Source of the DNA: Porphyrobacter sp.
GTDB lineage: Bacteria > Pseudomonadota > Alphaproteobacteria > Sphingomonadales > Sphingomonadaceae
Assembly (NCBI GenBank): GCA_027531395.1
Contig: JAPZRO010000004.1
Coordinates: 372,001 to 436,000, forward strand
Reading direction: 5' to 3'
DNA: 64,000 nucleotides
Shown: positions 43,722 to 52,796 of the stretch, piece after piece
Layout of the letters: each line of letters opens with the position of its first letter
How positions within the stretch are numbered: the stretch's first letter is position 1
Notes under the pieces: generated by a model
Databases searched by the model: none
What the model was told of the DNA's origin: nothing
The model's input: the letters and a program-made list of their open reading frames with translations, nothing else
Position numbers and translations under genes: made by a program

Positions 43722-46700
43722 ATGAAATACGCAAGCGTTGCGCCGCGTCGGCGTCTGTTCGCTCTGGGCACTGCATCGGCGATCGCCATCTCGGTCGCCA
43801 CCGCCGCGCCGGCTCTGGCGCAGGACGCCGAAGAGCCCGCCGAGGAAGAGGTTGCGGCCGATCCCAACCAGCCTGAAATCGTGGTGTCCGGCTTCCGCGC
43901 CTCGCTGTCCTCGGCGCAGACCATCAAGCGCAATGCCGACACTTTCGTCGATGTGATCACCGCCGAAGATATCGGCGCGCTGCCCGACCGTTCGGTGGCC
44001 GAAGCGCTCCAGCGCGTCCCCGGCATCAATATCGGCCGCTTCGAGAAGCCGTCGGACCCTGACCGCTTCTCGGTCGAAGGCACGGGCGTGATCATCCGCG
44101 GTCTCAACTTCGTCCGCTCGGAACTCAATGGCCGCGACATCTTCTCGGCCAATGGTGGTACCGTTCTCAATTTCAACGAGGTCTCGCCCGAACTGCTCGG
44201 CCGGGTCGAGGTGTTCAAGAACCTCACCGCCGACATGGTCGAAGGCGGCATCGCGGGCACCGTCAACCTCGTGACCCGCAAGCCGCTCGACCGGCCCGGC
44301 TTCCACATCGCCGGCACGATCGAAACCAACGTCGGGGACCTTGCCGAGGAATGGTCGCCGGGCTTCTCGGTGCTCGCCTCGAACACCTGGGAAACCGACG
44401 CCGGTACGCTCGGTTTCCAGATCGGCTATGCCAAGTCGGAGCTGGTCAGCCGCACCGATGCCTCGCAGGTGGGTGACCCCTGCTACCGTCCCGCCTCGCT
44501 CACCGGCGGCTGCCTGCGCGTCCGCCCGGTCGGCAGCGGCGGCTTCGGCGGTTCGCAGCAGTTTGACGAGACCAACTTCCCGCCGGCAGGCGCGGTTGTC
44601 GTGCCCAAGGGCGCGGGCGTGCGCACCACCGATCTCGAGCGCGACCGCGAGGCCGTGTCGGGCACCATCCAGTATGAAAGCCCCGATCGCAGCTTCGTCG
44701 TCACCGCCGAGTGGCTGCGCGCCGACACCCGCTTCTTCACCAAGGAGAACGCGGCGATCGCACTGGTCAATGATGACGCGCTGTTCCCCGTTCCGGCGGC
44801 TGGCAGCACCTGGGAGTTCGACTCGAACGGCATCTTCCAGCGCGGCATCCTGAGCCAGCGCATCGGCGATGCCTATGCCAACCCCTTCGGCCGCGGCGGC
44901 ATCCCGCTCGAGCTGCTGCGCTTCGAGCGTGACACCCGCGCGATGACGCAGGATTTCTCGCTCGACATCGACTGGAGCGTGACCGACCGCCTCCGCTTCA
45001 ACTTCGAAGTCCAGCACATTGAATCCGAGCTGCGGCAGGACTCGGTCATCGGCACGATGGCGACCTGGGCGAACATCGATCTCGACATGAGCGGCAATGT
45101 TCCGCAGGTGCAGTTCCTCGCGCCTCCGGGCGCGCCGGCGGACTACTTCACCTCGGGCCGCAACACCTATTACTGGTTCCTGCTCGACTCGCTTGCCCGC
45201 AACGAAGGCGATCTCGACACCGCGCGGTTCGATGCCGAATACGACATCAGCGAGGACGGCTTCTTCAAGCAGGTCAAGTTCGGCGCCCGCTGGTCGGAGC
45301 GTGACCAGACCACCCGCGACACCAACTTCAGCACCTGGGGCAACCTTTCGGCACCGTGGGCGGGCCGCGCGGGCTGCGCGCCGTGGAACGCGGGTCCGGG
45401 CTGCGCTGCCACGGGCGGGTTCCAGCCGGGCCGCTTCTTCACCGGCCTGCCCGGTCAGGAATTCGCGATCGGCGGCGGCGCCTATGTCGATGACTTCCCG
45501 GCCTTCGCCAACCTGCGTTCGCCCTTCGACAACGGCTTCCAGCGCGGCAATGCGCCCGCGCCGCTGCCGGGCGGGGCGCACTTCTTCGGCGCTGACAGCT
45601 TCCTGCAGGAATATCTCTCGGGCGCTTCGGCCGATCAGGCGCGCGAGATCAACCGCTTCTCGCAGACGCCCAACCCGTTCTTCGGGGTCAATAACCGCAG
45701 CTTCACCAACTCGGTGACGGGCGAGAGCACCCAGTGCACGCCGTTCTGCGAGAACGAGATCAGCAACGTCGCCGAAACCACCAAGGCTGCCTATGCCCGC
45801 GTCGATTACGGCACGGATTTCGACAATGGCTGGAAGCTGATCGGGAACTTCGGCCTGCGCTACATCGAAACCGAAGTGCGTGCGGCGGGCCTTATCGGCT
45901 TCCCCAACCCGTTCTTCTTCGACGATCCGTCCTCGGGCGGCAACGGCGACGGGGTGGCGCAGCTGTCCGAAGTGACCGCCGCTTGCGGCCGCGCGCAGCA
46001 ATTGCCGCCTGACCAGCGTCCGGCCTTCTGCGGCCTGTCCTCGGGGCGCCTCGCTGAGTTCGCGGCAGCCCATACCGGCGAGATCGTGCTCGACGACCGT
46101 GCGGTGACCTTCGACAACTGGCTGCCGAGCTTCAACGCCTTGCTCGATACCGGCAACGGCCTGCTGTTCCGCGCTGCGGTCTCGAAGGGCATTTCGCGGC
46201 CTGACCTTGCGGCCTTCCGCTCGGGCGGCGGGATCGGCGACAACACCGCTGACCTGCGCGCCGAGGGCACGCTGGAAACCGGTCCGCTGTTCCAGCTGTT
46301 CACCGGCAACCGCAACCTGCGCCCGATCCAGTCGTGGAACTACGACCTCTCGGTCGAATGGTATTTCGACCGGGTAGGCTCGCTGACGCTGTCGGCTTTC
46401 GCGAAGGACATCAAGGGGATCGTCAACAACGGCGTCGACCTTGTGAACTTCGTCAGCCCCAGCGGCCTTGATCTCGATGTCGAGGTGAATGGTCCGGACA
46501 ACCGTCAGGACGGCACCATGAAGGGTGTCGAGATTGCCTACCAGCAGACCTACGACTTCCTGCCGGGCTTCCTCAGCGGCCTCGGTTCGCAGCTGACCTA
46601 CACCTATGTCGACGGCGGCGACTTCCGGAACACCAACCTGGCCCGTAACCAGGGCGATTTCGCGGCCTTCCAGCCGCTGGCCGGGATTTCGAAGCACACC

Positions 46701-47015
46701 GTCAACGCGGTGCTGTTCTACGAAAAGGACTGGCTGTCGGCCCGCGCCGCCTACAACTGGCGTTCGGCCTTCGTGATCACGCCGCGTGACGACATCTTCC
46801 CGTTCTCGCCGATCTGGGGCGAGGAGACCGGGCAGCTTGACGCTTCCGTGTTCGTGACGCTCAAGGACGGCATCAAGCTCGGTGTGCAGGGTGTGAACCT
46901 GCTCGACGAGGTGTTCCGCACCTCGCAGGTGATCGACTTCGACGGCACGCGGGTGCAGAGGTCGGCGTTCCGCAACGACCGCCGCTTCACCTTCCTCGCG
47001 CGCTTCGATTTCTAA
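43722..47015 (+). CDS. TonB-dependent receptor, glucan uptake locus
   Basis: This 1097-residue outer-membrane receptor has a signal peptide (cut after ALA, residue 33), a plug domain (about 50-180; VVSGFRASL, TAEDIGALPDRSVAEALQRVPGI split by a loop, RGLNFVRSELNG) and a long 22-strand barrel ending in the aromatic FLARFDF. It belongs to the large sphingomonad/caulobacter group that imports oligosaccharides. Cysteine pairs in extracellular-loop-like segments (RAGCAPWNAGPGC) may be disulfides. It heads the GH16-LacI-MFS genes, with GH16 starting 14 bases after its stop. A LacI-type operator precedes it. Confidence 0.95.
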   Translation: MKYASVAPRRRLFALGTASAIAISVATAAPALAQDAEEPAEEEVAADPNQPEIVVSGFRASLSSAQTIKRNADTFVDVITAEDIGALPDRSVAEALQRVPGINIGRFEKPSDPDRFSVEGTGVIIRGLNFVRSELNGRDIFSANGGTVLNFNEVSPELLGRVEVFKNLTADMVEGGIAGTVNLVTRKPLDRPGFHIAGTIETNVGDLAEEWSPGFSVLASNTWETDAGTLGFQIGYAKSELVSRTDASQVGDPCYRPASLTGGCLRVRPVGSGGFGGSQQFDETNFPPAGAVVVPKGAGVRTTDLERDREAVSGTIQYESPDRSFVVTAEWLRADTRFFTKENAAIALVNDDALFPVPAAGSTWEFDSNGIFQRGILSQRIGDAYANPFGRGGIPLELLRFERDTRAMTQDFSLDIDWSVTDRLRFNFEVQHIESELRQDSVIGTMATWANIDLDMSGNVPQVQFLAPPGAPADYFTSGRNTYYWFLLDSLARNEGDLDTARFDAEYDISEDGFFKQVKFGARWSERDQTTRDTNFSTWGNLSAPWAGRAGCAPWNAGPGCAATGGFQPGRFFTGLPGQEFAIGGGAYVDDFPAFANLRSPFDNGFQRGNAPAPLPGGAHFFGADSFLQEYLSGASADQAREINRFSQTPNPFFGVNNRSFTNSVTGESTQCTPFCENEISNVAETTKAAYARVDYGTDFDNGWKLIGNFGLRYIETEVRAAGLIGFPNPFFFDDPSSGGNGDGVAQLSEVTAACGRAQQLPPDQRPAFCGLSSGRLAEFAAAHTGEIVLDDRAVTFDNWLPSFNALLDTGNGLLFRAAVSKGISRPDLAAFRSGGGIGDNTADLRAEGTLETGPLFQLFTGNRNLRPIQSWNYDLSVEWYFDRVGSLTLSAFAKDIKGIVNNGVDLVNFVSPSGLDLDVEVNGPDNRQDGTMKGVEIAYQQTYDFLPGFLSGLGSQLTYTYVDGGDFRNTNLARNQGDFAAFQPLAGISKHTVNAVLFYEKDWLSARAAYNWRSAFVITPRDDIFPFSPIWGEETGQLDASVFVTLKDGIKLGVQGVNLLDEVFRTSQVIDFDGTRVQRSAFRNDRRFTFLARFDF

Positions 47016-47029
47016 CCAGAAAGAGCGAC

Positions 47030-48010
47030 ATGAAAATTGCAGGGCTGCTGAAGGCGGGGACGCTGACAGCGGCCCTGCTGCTTTTCGGGGGGGCGACTTC
47101 CGAGCCTGCGCCGCAGCAGGTTGCCCCGCGCGAGGGCGCGGGCTGGGAGCTGGTGTGGGCCGACGAGTTCGACGGCACCGCGCTCGACCGCAGCAAATGG
47201 AAACCGGAGGAATCATGCTGGGGCGGCGGCAACTGGGAGCGCCAGTGCTACACCGACCGGCCTGACAACATCGCGGTCGAAGGCGGGCTGCTGCTGCTCA
47301 AGGCGAAGAAGGAGCGCTTCACCGGCCCCGCGCGCCCGCCGGAGATTGCCGAGAACCCCAATCCGGACATCCTGCAGTTCTACACCTCGGGCAAGGTGCG
47401 CACGCGGGGCCTCCACGCCTGGCGCTATGGCCGCTTCGAGGTGCGCGCCAGGGTGCCGGCGGGGCAGGGCACCTGGCCGGCGGTGTGGATGATGCCGGCC
47501 GAGGACCTCTACGGGCCCTGGCCGCGCTCGGGCGAGATCGACATTCTCGAAGCGGTCAATATCGGTGCCAAGTGCAAGGTGTGCGAAGGCGGCAAGGGCG
47601 AGAACCGCACCATCAGCGCGCTGCATTTCGGGGACTTCGCGCCGAAGAACCGCTTCGTCGACAGCCGCACGGCGTTGCCGAACCTCGCGCTGCCGTCCGA
47701 TGAGTTCCACGTCTATGCGGTCGAATGGGGCGAGGGGCTGATCCGCTTCCTCGTCGATGACCGTGTGCACCTCGTTGTTCCGGCAGAGAAATGGAGCTCC
47801 GCCTCGCCGCTCGCCCGCGGCAATCCCGCCGCGCCTTTCGACCGGCCGTTCTACATCATGGCCAACCTTGCCGTGGGCGGGCGTTTGTCCGAACAAAACA
47901 ATGCAAAAGGGGTTGCGGGCAAGACGTTTCCCGCGCAATTCGCAATCGATTGGATTAGGGTCTATCGCTGCACCCGGGACCCGACCACGGGACGGGCGTG
48001 CATGAAATAG
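47030..48010 (+). CDS. GH16 endo-beta-glucanase (laminarinase-like)
   Basis: This 326-residue exported glycoside hydrolase family 16 enzyme has a hydrophobic signal sequence (6-22). The catalytic motif GEIDILE places nucleophile Glu169, Asp171 and acid/base Glu174. Other family features are WADEFDG, SGKVRTRG, YGRFEVRARVPAGQGTWPAVWMMP and MANLAVGG. The motif lacks the extra residue (ExDxxE versus ExDxE) of lichenases and carrageenases, consistent with beta-1,3-glucanase or laminarinase activity. It probably cuts long beta-glucan into oligosaccharides for the receptor encoded upstream and the GH3 enzyme encoded downstream. The lacI gene follows after 23 bases. Confidence 0.93.
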   Translation: MKIAGLLKAGTLTAALLLFGGATSEPAPQQVAPREGAGWELVWADEFDGTALDRSKWKPEESCWGGGNWERQCYTDRPDNIAVEGGLLLLKAKKERFTGPARPPEIAENPNPDILQFYTSGKVRTRGLHAWRYGRFEVRARVPAGQGTWPAVWMMPAEDLYGPWPRSGEIDILEAVNIGAKCKVCEGGKGENRTISALHFGDFAPKNRFVDSRTALPNLALPSDEFHVYAVEWGEGLIRFLVDDRVHLVVPAEKWSSASPLARGNPAAPFDRPFYIMANLAVGGRLSEQNNAKGVAGKTFPAQFAIDWIRVYRCTRDPTTGRACMK

Positions 48011-48033
48011 CCGGGACGGAAAGACGAAAGGTC

Positions 48034-49089
48034 ATGGCGCGGGGGCGCAAGACAGTCACGATCAGGGAGGTGGCCGAGGACGCAGGCGTCTCGCTGCAGA
48101 CCGTGAGCCGCGTGGTCAACGGCGGCCCCAACGTGCGCCCGCAGCTGCGCGACAAGGTGCGCGCCTCGATCGAGCGGCTCGGCTATGTCCCCAGCCTTGC
48201 CGCCCAGCGCATGAGCGGGTCGCGCTCCTACATCATCCTTGCCATCAATGATCGCGAGCGCACGCTGGCGGACTGGCGCGAGCGGCGCGGCACCGACTGG
48301 GTCGACCAGATGCTGCTGGGCGGGATCCTGACCTGCTCGAAGCACGGCTACCGCATGATGGTCGAGCTGATTGACACCCATTCCGACCATGTCGAGCGCG
48401 AGCTAAGCGCGGCGATCTCGGCGTTGCAGCCGGACGGTGTGGTGCTCACCCCGCCGCACTCGGAAAACCGCCTCATCACCGAGCTGCTGGCGGAGCGCGG
48501 CATTCCCTTTGCGCGGATCGGATCGAACACCCCGGGGCCGGGGATCGCGCTGACAATGGGCGACGAGGGCGCGGGCCACCTCGCCACCAGCCGGCTGATC
48601 GAACTCGGTCACCGCCGTATCGGGATGATCGCGGGCCCGGCGCAATACAGCCTGTCGGGCTGGCGCATCGAGGGCTGGAAGCGTGCGCTGGCCGAGTATG
48701 GCCTGCCGGTCGAGGGGCTGCTGGAGACGGGCGATTTCGGTTACGAGAGCGGCACCCGCGCGGCGCGCGCGCTGCTCGATCGCAACCCCGATCTGACCGC
48801 GATCATCGCCTCCTCCGACCAGATGGCGCTGGCCGCACTCGAAGTGGCGCGCGATCGCGGCCTCAGCGTTCCGCGCGACCTGTCGCTGATCTCCTTCGAC
48901 AACACCCCGATCGTGCGCTTCACCAATCCGCCGCTGACGGCGATCGACCAGCCGATTGCCGAGACCGTCAGCCGCGCGGTCGAGCAGCTGATCGCGCGTG
49001 AACCCGCCGATGACGGCGACCCGGTGATCGAAGTCGCCGCCGCGCTGGTCGAACGCTCCTCCACCGCGCCCGCACCGGGGACGGCTTGA
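48034..49089 (+). CDS. LacI/GalR-family regulator of the glucan locus
   Basis: This 351-residue repressor has an N-terminal helix-turn-helix (9-54; VTIREVAEDAGVSLQTVSRVVNG) with the hinge GYVPSLAAQRMSGSRS, and a sugar-binding PBP-like core (about 65-340). The minor-groove leucine-type hinge contact and the CG-centred operators at 43629-43644 and 50347-50362 fit this family. ATG 48034 was selected because the upstream in-frame codons precede the conserved MARGRKTVTIREVA start. Its stop overlaps the MFS TTG start (TTGA). Likely inducer: a glucose-containing di- or oligosaccharide. Confidence 0.94.
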   Translation: MARGRKTVTIREVAEDAGVSLQTVSRVVNGGPNVRPQLRDKVRASIERLGYVPSLAAQRMSGSRSYIILAINDRERTLADWRERRGTDWVDQMLLGGILTCSKHGYRMMVELIDTHSDHVERELSAAISALQPDGVVLTPPHSENRLITELLAERGIPFARIGSNTPGPGIALTMGDEGAGHLATSRLIELGHRRIGMIAGPAQYSLSGWRIEGWKRALAEYGLPVEGLLETGDFGYESGTRAARALLDRNPDLTAIIASSDQMALAALEVARDRGLSVPRDLSLISFDNTPIVRFTNPPLTAIDQPIAETVSRAVEQLIAREPADDGDPVIEVAAALVERSSTAPAPGTA

Positions 49090-50306
49090 CCGCGCAGGAC
49101 CTGCCGCAGGCCGAACCGGAGCGCCAGCCGGGCTGGTTTCTCGTGCTGTTCGCGCTCGCTTCGGCGGGCGGGGCGGTCGCCTTCGTCCCGCTGCTGACGG
49201 TGCTGCTGCCCGAACGCATCGCCTCACTTCAGGGCCGCGAGGACATAACCGCGCTGGCGCAGGCGACCTTCCTCGGTGCTGTCATGGCGAGCCTTGCCAA
49301 TATCGGTGTGGGGATGCTGAGCGATGTCACGCGCCGCCGGCGGGTGTGGATCGTGGCAGGCCTCGTCGCTTCGAACTTCTGGCTGCTCCAGATCGGCAAG
49401 GCCCATTCGATTTCGGAAGTCGTGATGCTGGTGATGCTGTGGCAGGTCGGGCTCAACCTGATGCTGGCCCCGCTGATGGCCTGGGCGGGGGACTGTTTTC
49501 CCGATAGCCAGAAGGGGGTGCTGGGCGGGGCGCTGGCGCTGTCGCCGGCGCTGGGCGCGCTGGCGGGCTCGCTGGTGACGATCGAGGGGCTGATCCCGGC
49601 CGCTGCGCGGCTGCCGGTGGTCGCCGGGCTGGTGACGGTGCTGGTTCTGCCAGCGGTGGTTCTGGGCGGCGGGCGGAAGCGGCCGGGACTGATGGTCGCG
49701 CGCATGGCAGCCGCACCGGACGGAGTGGCGGTTGCGGCGCATCCGGTCAGACGGATGTGGGCCGCGCGGTTTCTGGTCCAAGTGGCCGAGGGCGGGATGT
49801 TCGCCTTCCTGCTCTACTGGCTTCGTTCGATCGCGCCGGATTTTCCCGAGCATTCCGCAGCCAACATCTTCAGCCTCGTGCTGGTCGGCGCGGTGCCGCT
49901 GTCGCTGCTGCTGGGACGCTGGTCGGATCGCCACGGCCGGCCGATCCTGCCGCTCGCCGGATGCGCGCTGCTCTGCGCTGCGGGGATGCTGGTGATGGCG
50001 GCGGCGGGGAGCCTGACGCAGGCGATCGCCGGTTATGTGCTGTTCGCGATGGCCGCCGCGATCTTTCTCTCGCTCCATGCCGGGCAGACCCTGCGCGTGC
50101 TGCCCGCGCCCGAGCATCGCGGGCGCGACCTTGGGCTGTTCAACCTCACCAACACTCTGCCGGCGATGGTGATGCCGTGGTTGACGGTGCTGCTGGTGCC
50201 CGAGCTCGGCTATGCCGCGCTGTTCGTGCTGTTCGCCGTGCTGGCGCTGGTGAGCGCGGGCCTGCTCGCGACTTTGTCGCAGTCCCCGAAAACCCCGTCG
50301 GCCTGA
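49086..50306 (+). CDS. MFS transporter, sugar-locus type
   Basis: This 406-residue inner-membrane protein has about twelve hydrophobic segments and MFS loop motifs GMLSDVTRRRRVW (between helices 2 and 3) and GRWSDRHGRPILP (between helices 8 and 9). Position between lacI and GH3 suggests uptake of the di- or monosaccharide released in the periplasm. It starts with TTG overlapping the lacI TGA. The protein resembles SLC45/SUC-type sugar MFS carriers in PULs of this order, but specificity cannot be read from sequence. Confidence 0.9.
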   Translation: MTAQDLPQAEPERQPGWFLVLFALASAGGAVAFVPLLTVLLPERIASLQGREDITALAQATFLGAVMASLANIGVGMLSDVTRRRRVWIVAGLVASNFWLLQIGKAHSISEVVMLVMLWQVGLNLMLAPLMAWAGDCFPDSQKGVLGGALALSPALGALAGSLVTIEGLIPAAARLPVVAGLVTVLVLPAVVLGGGRKRPGLMVARMAAAPDGVAVAAHPVRRMWAARFLVQVAEGGMFAFLLYWLRSIAPDFPEHSAANIFSLVLVGAVPLSLLLGRWSDRHGRPILPLAGCALLCAAGMLVMAAAGSLTQAIAGYVLFAMAAAIFLSLHAGQTLRVLPAPEHRGRDLGLFNLTNTLPAMVMPWLTVLLVPELGYAALFVLFAVLALVSAGLLATLSQSPKTPSA

Positions 50307-50346
50307 ACGCTTGGCGCTTGCAAAAGCGGGCGGGGTTTGTAGTATC

Positions 50347-50362
50347 TTGATAACGTTCTCAA
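50347..50362. promoter_or_regulatory. LacI-type operator upstream of the GH3 gene
   Basis: TTGATAACGTTCTCAA is a near-perfect palindrome (one mismatched pair) centred on CG, typical of LacI/GalR operators. It lies 47 bases before the GH3 start and 41 bases after the MFS stop, so GH3 has its own regulated promoter. It shares its left half pattern with the site upstream of the receptor gene. Confidence 0.75.
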
Positions 50363-50408
50363 CAAACGTCTGGCCAGCGAAAGAGTGGTCTTGGGAGGGA
50401 CTTGTCTG

Positions 50409-52796
50409 GTGACGCGTAAAATTTTCGGACAGCTTGCGGCAAGCGCAGGCCTTGCCGCGCTGTTGGCGGGGTGCTCTGCCGACGCGCCGGTGCGCTCGAC
50501 TGGTGCGCCGGTGGCTGCTCCGGCTGAGGCTTCGCCGCAGAGCCCCGAGCAGATGCTCGCGGCGATGAGCCTAGAGCGCAAGGTCGCGCAGATCATCATG
50601 CCCGATATCGGCTCGATCACCGCCAAGGACGTGAAGCGCTACCGCTTCGGCACGATCCTCAACGGCGGCAATTCGGGCCCCTATGGCGATGACAAGGCAC
50701 CCGCGGCCGACTGGCTGAAGCTCGCCGACGAATATTGGGTCGCCTCGACCGCGCCGCTGCCCAAGGGCGAGCCGGTGATCCCCGCCGTGTGGGCGACCGA
50801 TGCCGTGCACGGCCATGCCAATGTCATCGGCGCGACCGTGTTCCCGCACAACATTGCGCTCGGCGCGACCGGCGATGCCGATCTGATCCGCCGCATCGGC
50901 GCGGCGACCGCGGTCGAGATCGAGGTGACCGGCATCGACTGGACCTTCGCCCCCACCATCGCGGTCGCGCGTGATGACCGCTGGGGCCGCACCTACGAAA
51001 GCTATTCGGAAGACCCGGCGCTGGTCAGCCGTCTCGGCGCGGCGATGGTCGAGGGCCTTCAGGGCCGCCCGGGCGACCCCGGCTTCCTCGGCAAGGGCAA
51101 GGTCGCTGCGACCGCCAAGCACTTCTTCGGCGATGGCGGCACCGACCAAGGCGTCGACCAGGGCGATGTCGACGGTGATCTCGACGCGCTGATGGCGATC
51201 CACGCCGCGCCCTATCCGGCAGCGATCAACGCGGGCGTCGCCAGCGTGATGGCGAGCTTCAATTCGATCAACGGCGTGAAGATGCATGGCAATGCTCCGC
51301 TGCTGACGGGCGAGCTGCGCGGGAAGCTGGGCTTCGGCGGGCTGGTGGTCGGCGACTGGAATGGTCACGGGCAGGTCGACGGCTGCACCAACAAGGACTG
51401 CCCTCAGGCGCTGATGGCCGGGCTTGATGTCTACATGGTGCCCGAGGACTGGAAGGCGCTCCACCGTTCGCTGGTCAAGCAGGTGAAGAACGGCACGATC
51501 CCGATGAGCCGGCTCGACGAGGCGGTGCTGCGGGTGCTGCGGCTGAAGCAAGCGCTCGGCATCTTCGATGGTGAAGTAAAGCCCTCGGCGCGCAGCCTTG
51601 GCGGGCGCTGGGAGCTGCTCGGATCGCCCGAGCACCGCGCCATCGCCCGCGAGGCGGTGGCCAAGTCGCAGGTGATCCTCAAGAACAGCGGTGTCCTGCC
51701 GCTGAAGGCAGGAGCGCGGATCGAAGTAGCGGGCCTCGCTGCCGACAACATCCCGCAGCAGGCCGGCGGCTGGTCGGTGACATGGCAGGGCGGGGGCGAG
51801 CTGACCGCCGCCGATTTCCCGGGCGCGACCTCGATCTGGCAGGGCATCGCCGCAGCGGCCAAGGCCAGCGGCAGCGAGGCGGTGCTGGCCCCCGAGGGCG
51901 GCAGCGCGGGAAGCAAGCCTGATGTCGCGATCGTCGTCTTCGGCGAGGAGCCCTATGCCGAGTTCGTGGGTGACCGCAAGGATCTCGCCTTCCGTGACGA
52001 GGAAGGGCTGACCCTCCTCAAATCCTATCGCGCGCGCGGCATTCCCACCGTGGCGGTGTTCCTTTCGGGCCGCCCCTTGTGGATGAACCGCGAGATCAAC
52101 GCCGCCGATGCCTTTGTCGCCGCCTGGCTGCCGGGCAGCGAGGGGGCGGGTGTGGCCGACGTGCTGTTTGGCGCGCGCCCCGCCACCGGACGCCTCTCGT
52201 TCAGCTGGCCTGCGCATTGCGAGGGCACGCCGGTGAACGGCCCGGAAGGCGCGCTTTTCGCAGTCGGCTACGGGCTCGATCTCGGCGCTGCGGGCGGGCC
52301 CGGAACGCTCGATGAAACCTGCAACGCGCTCACCGCCGATCATGGCGCGGCGTGGTTCGCGTCCGGCCGGCTCGGCAACACGGTGCAGGCGGTGGCCGAC
52401 AATGCCGTGCTGCCTGACCTGCGCGGCGTGGGCAACGGCATCACCGCGACCGGCATCGACCGCAAGGCGCAGGAAGATGCACGCCGCATCGCCTTTGCGC
52501 CGGGTGCGAAGCTGGCACTGACCGGCCCGGAAAGCAGCGCGGGCTGGCGGATCACCTATCAGGTGACCGAGCGTCCGAAGGCGGCCGTGACGGTGAGCGC
52601 CGACGGCACCGCATTCGACATCACCCAGCGCCTCGCGGTCGCTGCGGGCAAGGGCTGGCGCGAGATGGTGCTGACCAGCGACTGCCTCGGCGAGGTCGGC
52701 GACAAGCTCGCCTTTGCCTCCAAGGGCAAGTTCACGATCGAGATCAGCGAGATCGCCCGCGACGAGCGCGCGGCCGAAGCGGAGTGCTCGTTCTAG
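50409..52796 (+). CDS. GH3 beta-glucosidase lipoprotein (ExoP-like glucan glucohydrolase)
   Basis: This 795-residue glycoside hydrolase family 3 enzyme starts at a GTG eight bases after a GGGAGGGA site. A lipobox LAGC (Cys22) anchors it in the periplasm, inner or outer membrane. The GH3 TIM barrel (about 45-385) ends in nucleophile Asp316 (VVGDWNG); the C-terminal domain contributes acid/base Glu518 in EEPYAEFVGD, as in ExoP and barley ExoI. A further C-terminal beta-domain (about 640-795) resembles the extra domain of ExoP. It should release glucose from beta-1,3- or mixed-linkage gluco-oligosaccharides made by the GH16 enzyme. Its stop overlaps the next convergent stop in CTAG. Confidence 0.93.
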   Translation: MTRKIFGQLAASAGLAALLAGCSADAPVRSTGAPVAAPAEASPQSPEQMLAAMSLERKVAQIIMPDIGSITAKDVKRYRFGTILNGGNSGPYGDDKAPAADWLKLADEYWVASTAPLPKGEPVIPAVWATDAVHGHANVIGATVFPHNIALGATGDADLIRRIGAATAVEIEVTGIDWTFAPTIAVARDDRWGRTYESYSEDPALVSRLGAAMVEGLQGRPGDPGFLGKGKVAATAKHFFGDGGTDQGVDQGDVDGDLDALMAIHAAPYPAAINAGVASVMASFNSINGVKMHGNAPLLTGELRGKLGFGGLVVGDWNGHGQVDGCTNKDCPQALMAGLDVYMVPEDWKALHRSLVKQVKNGTIPMSRLDEAVLRVLRLKQALGIFDGEVKPSARSLGGRWELLGSPEHRAIAREAVAKSQVILKNSGVLPLKAGARIEVAGLAADNIPQQAGGWSVTWQGGGELTAADFPGATSIWQGIAAAAKASGSEAVLAPEGGSAGSKPDVAIVVFGEEPYAEFVGDRKDLAFRDEEGLTLLKSYRARGIPTVAVFLSGRPLWMNREINAADAFVAAWLPGSEGAGVADVLFGARPATGRLSFSWPAHCEGTPVNGPEGALFAVGYGLDLGAAGGPGTLDETCNALTADHGAAWFASGRLGNTVQAVADNAVLPDLRGVGNGITATGIDRKAQEDARRIAFAPGAKLALTGPESSAGWRITYQVTERPKAAVTVSADGTAFDITQRLAVAAGKGWREMVLTSDCLGEVGDKLAFASKGKFTIEISEIARDERAAEAECSF

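Noticed and set aside
43638..47216. A long open frame (over 1100 codons) antisense to the TonB receptor gene
   Set aside because: Same reason: no recognisable domain, biased composition, and it runs across two gene boundaries of well-supported sense genes.
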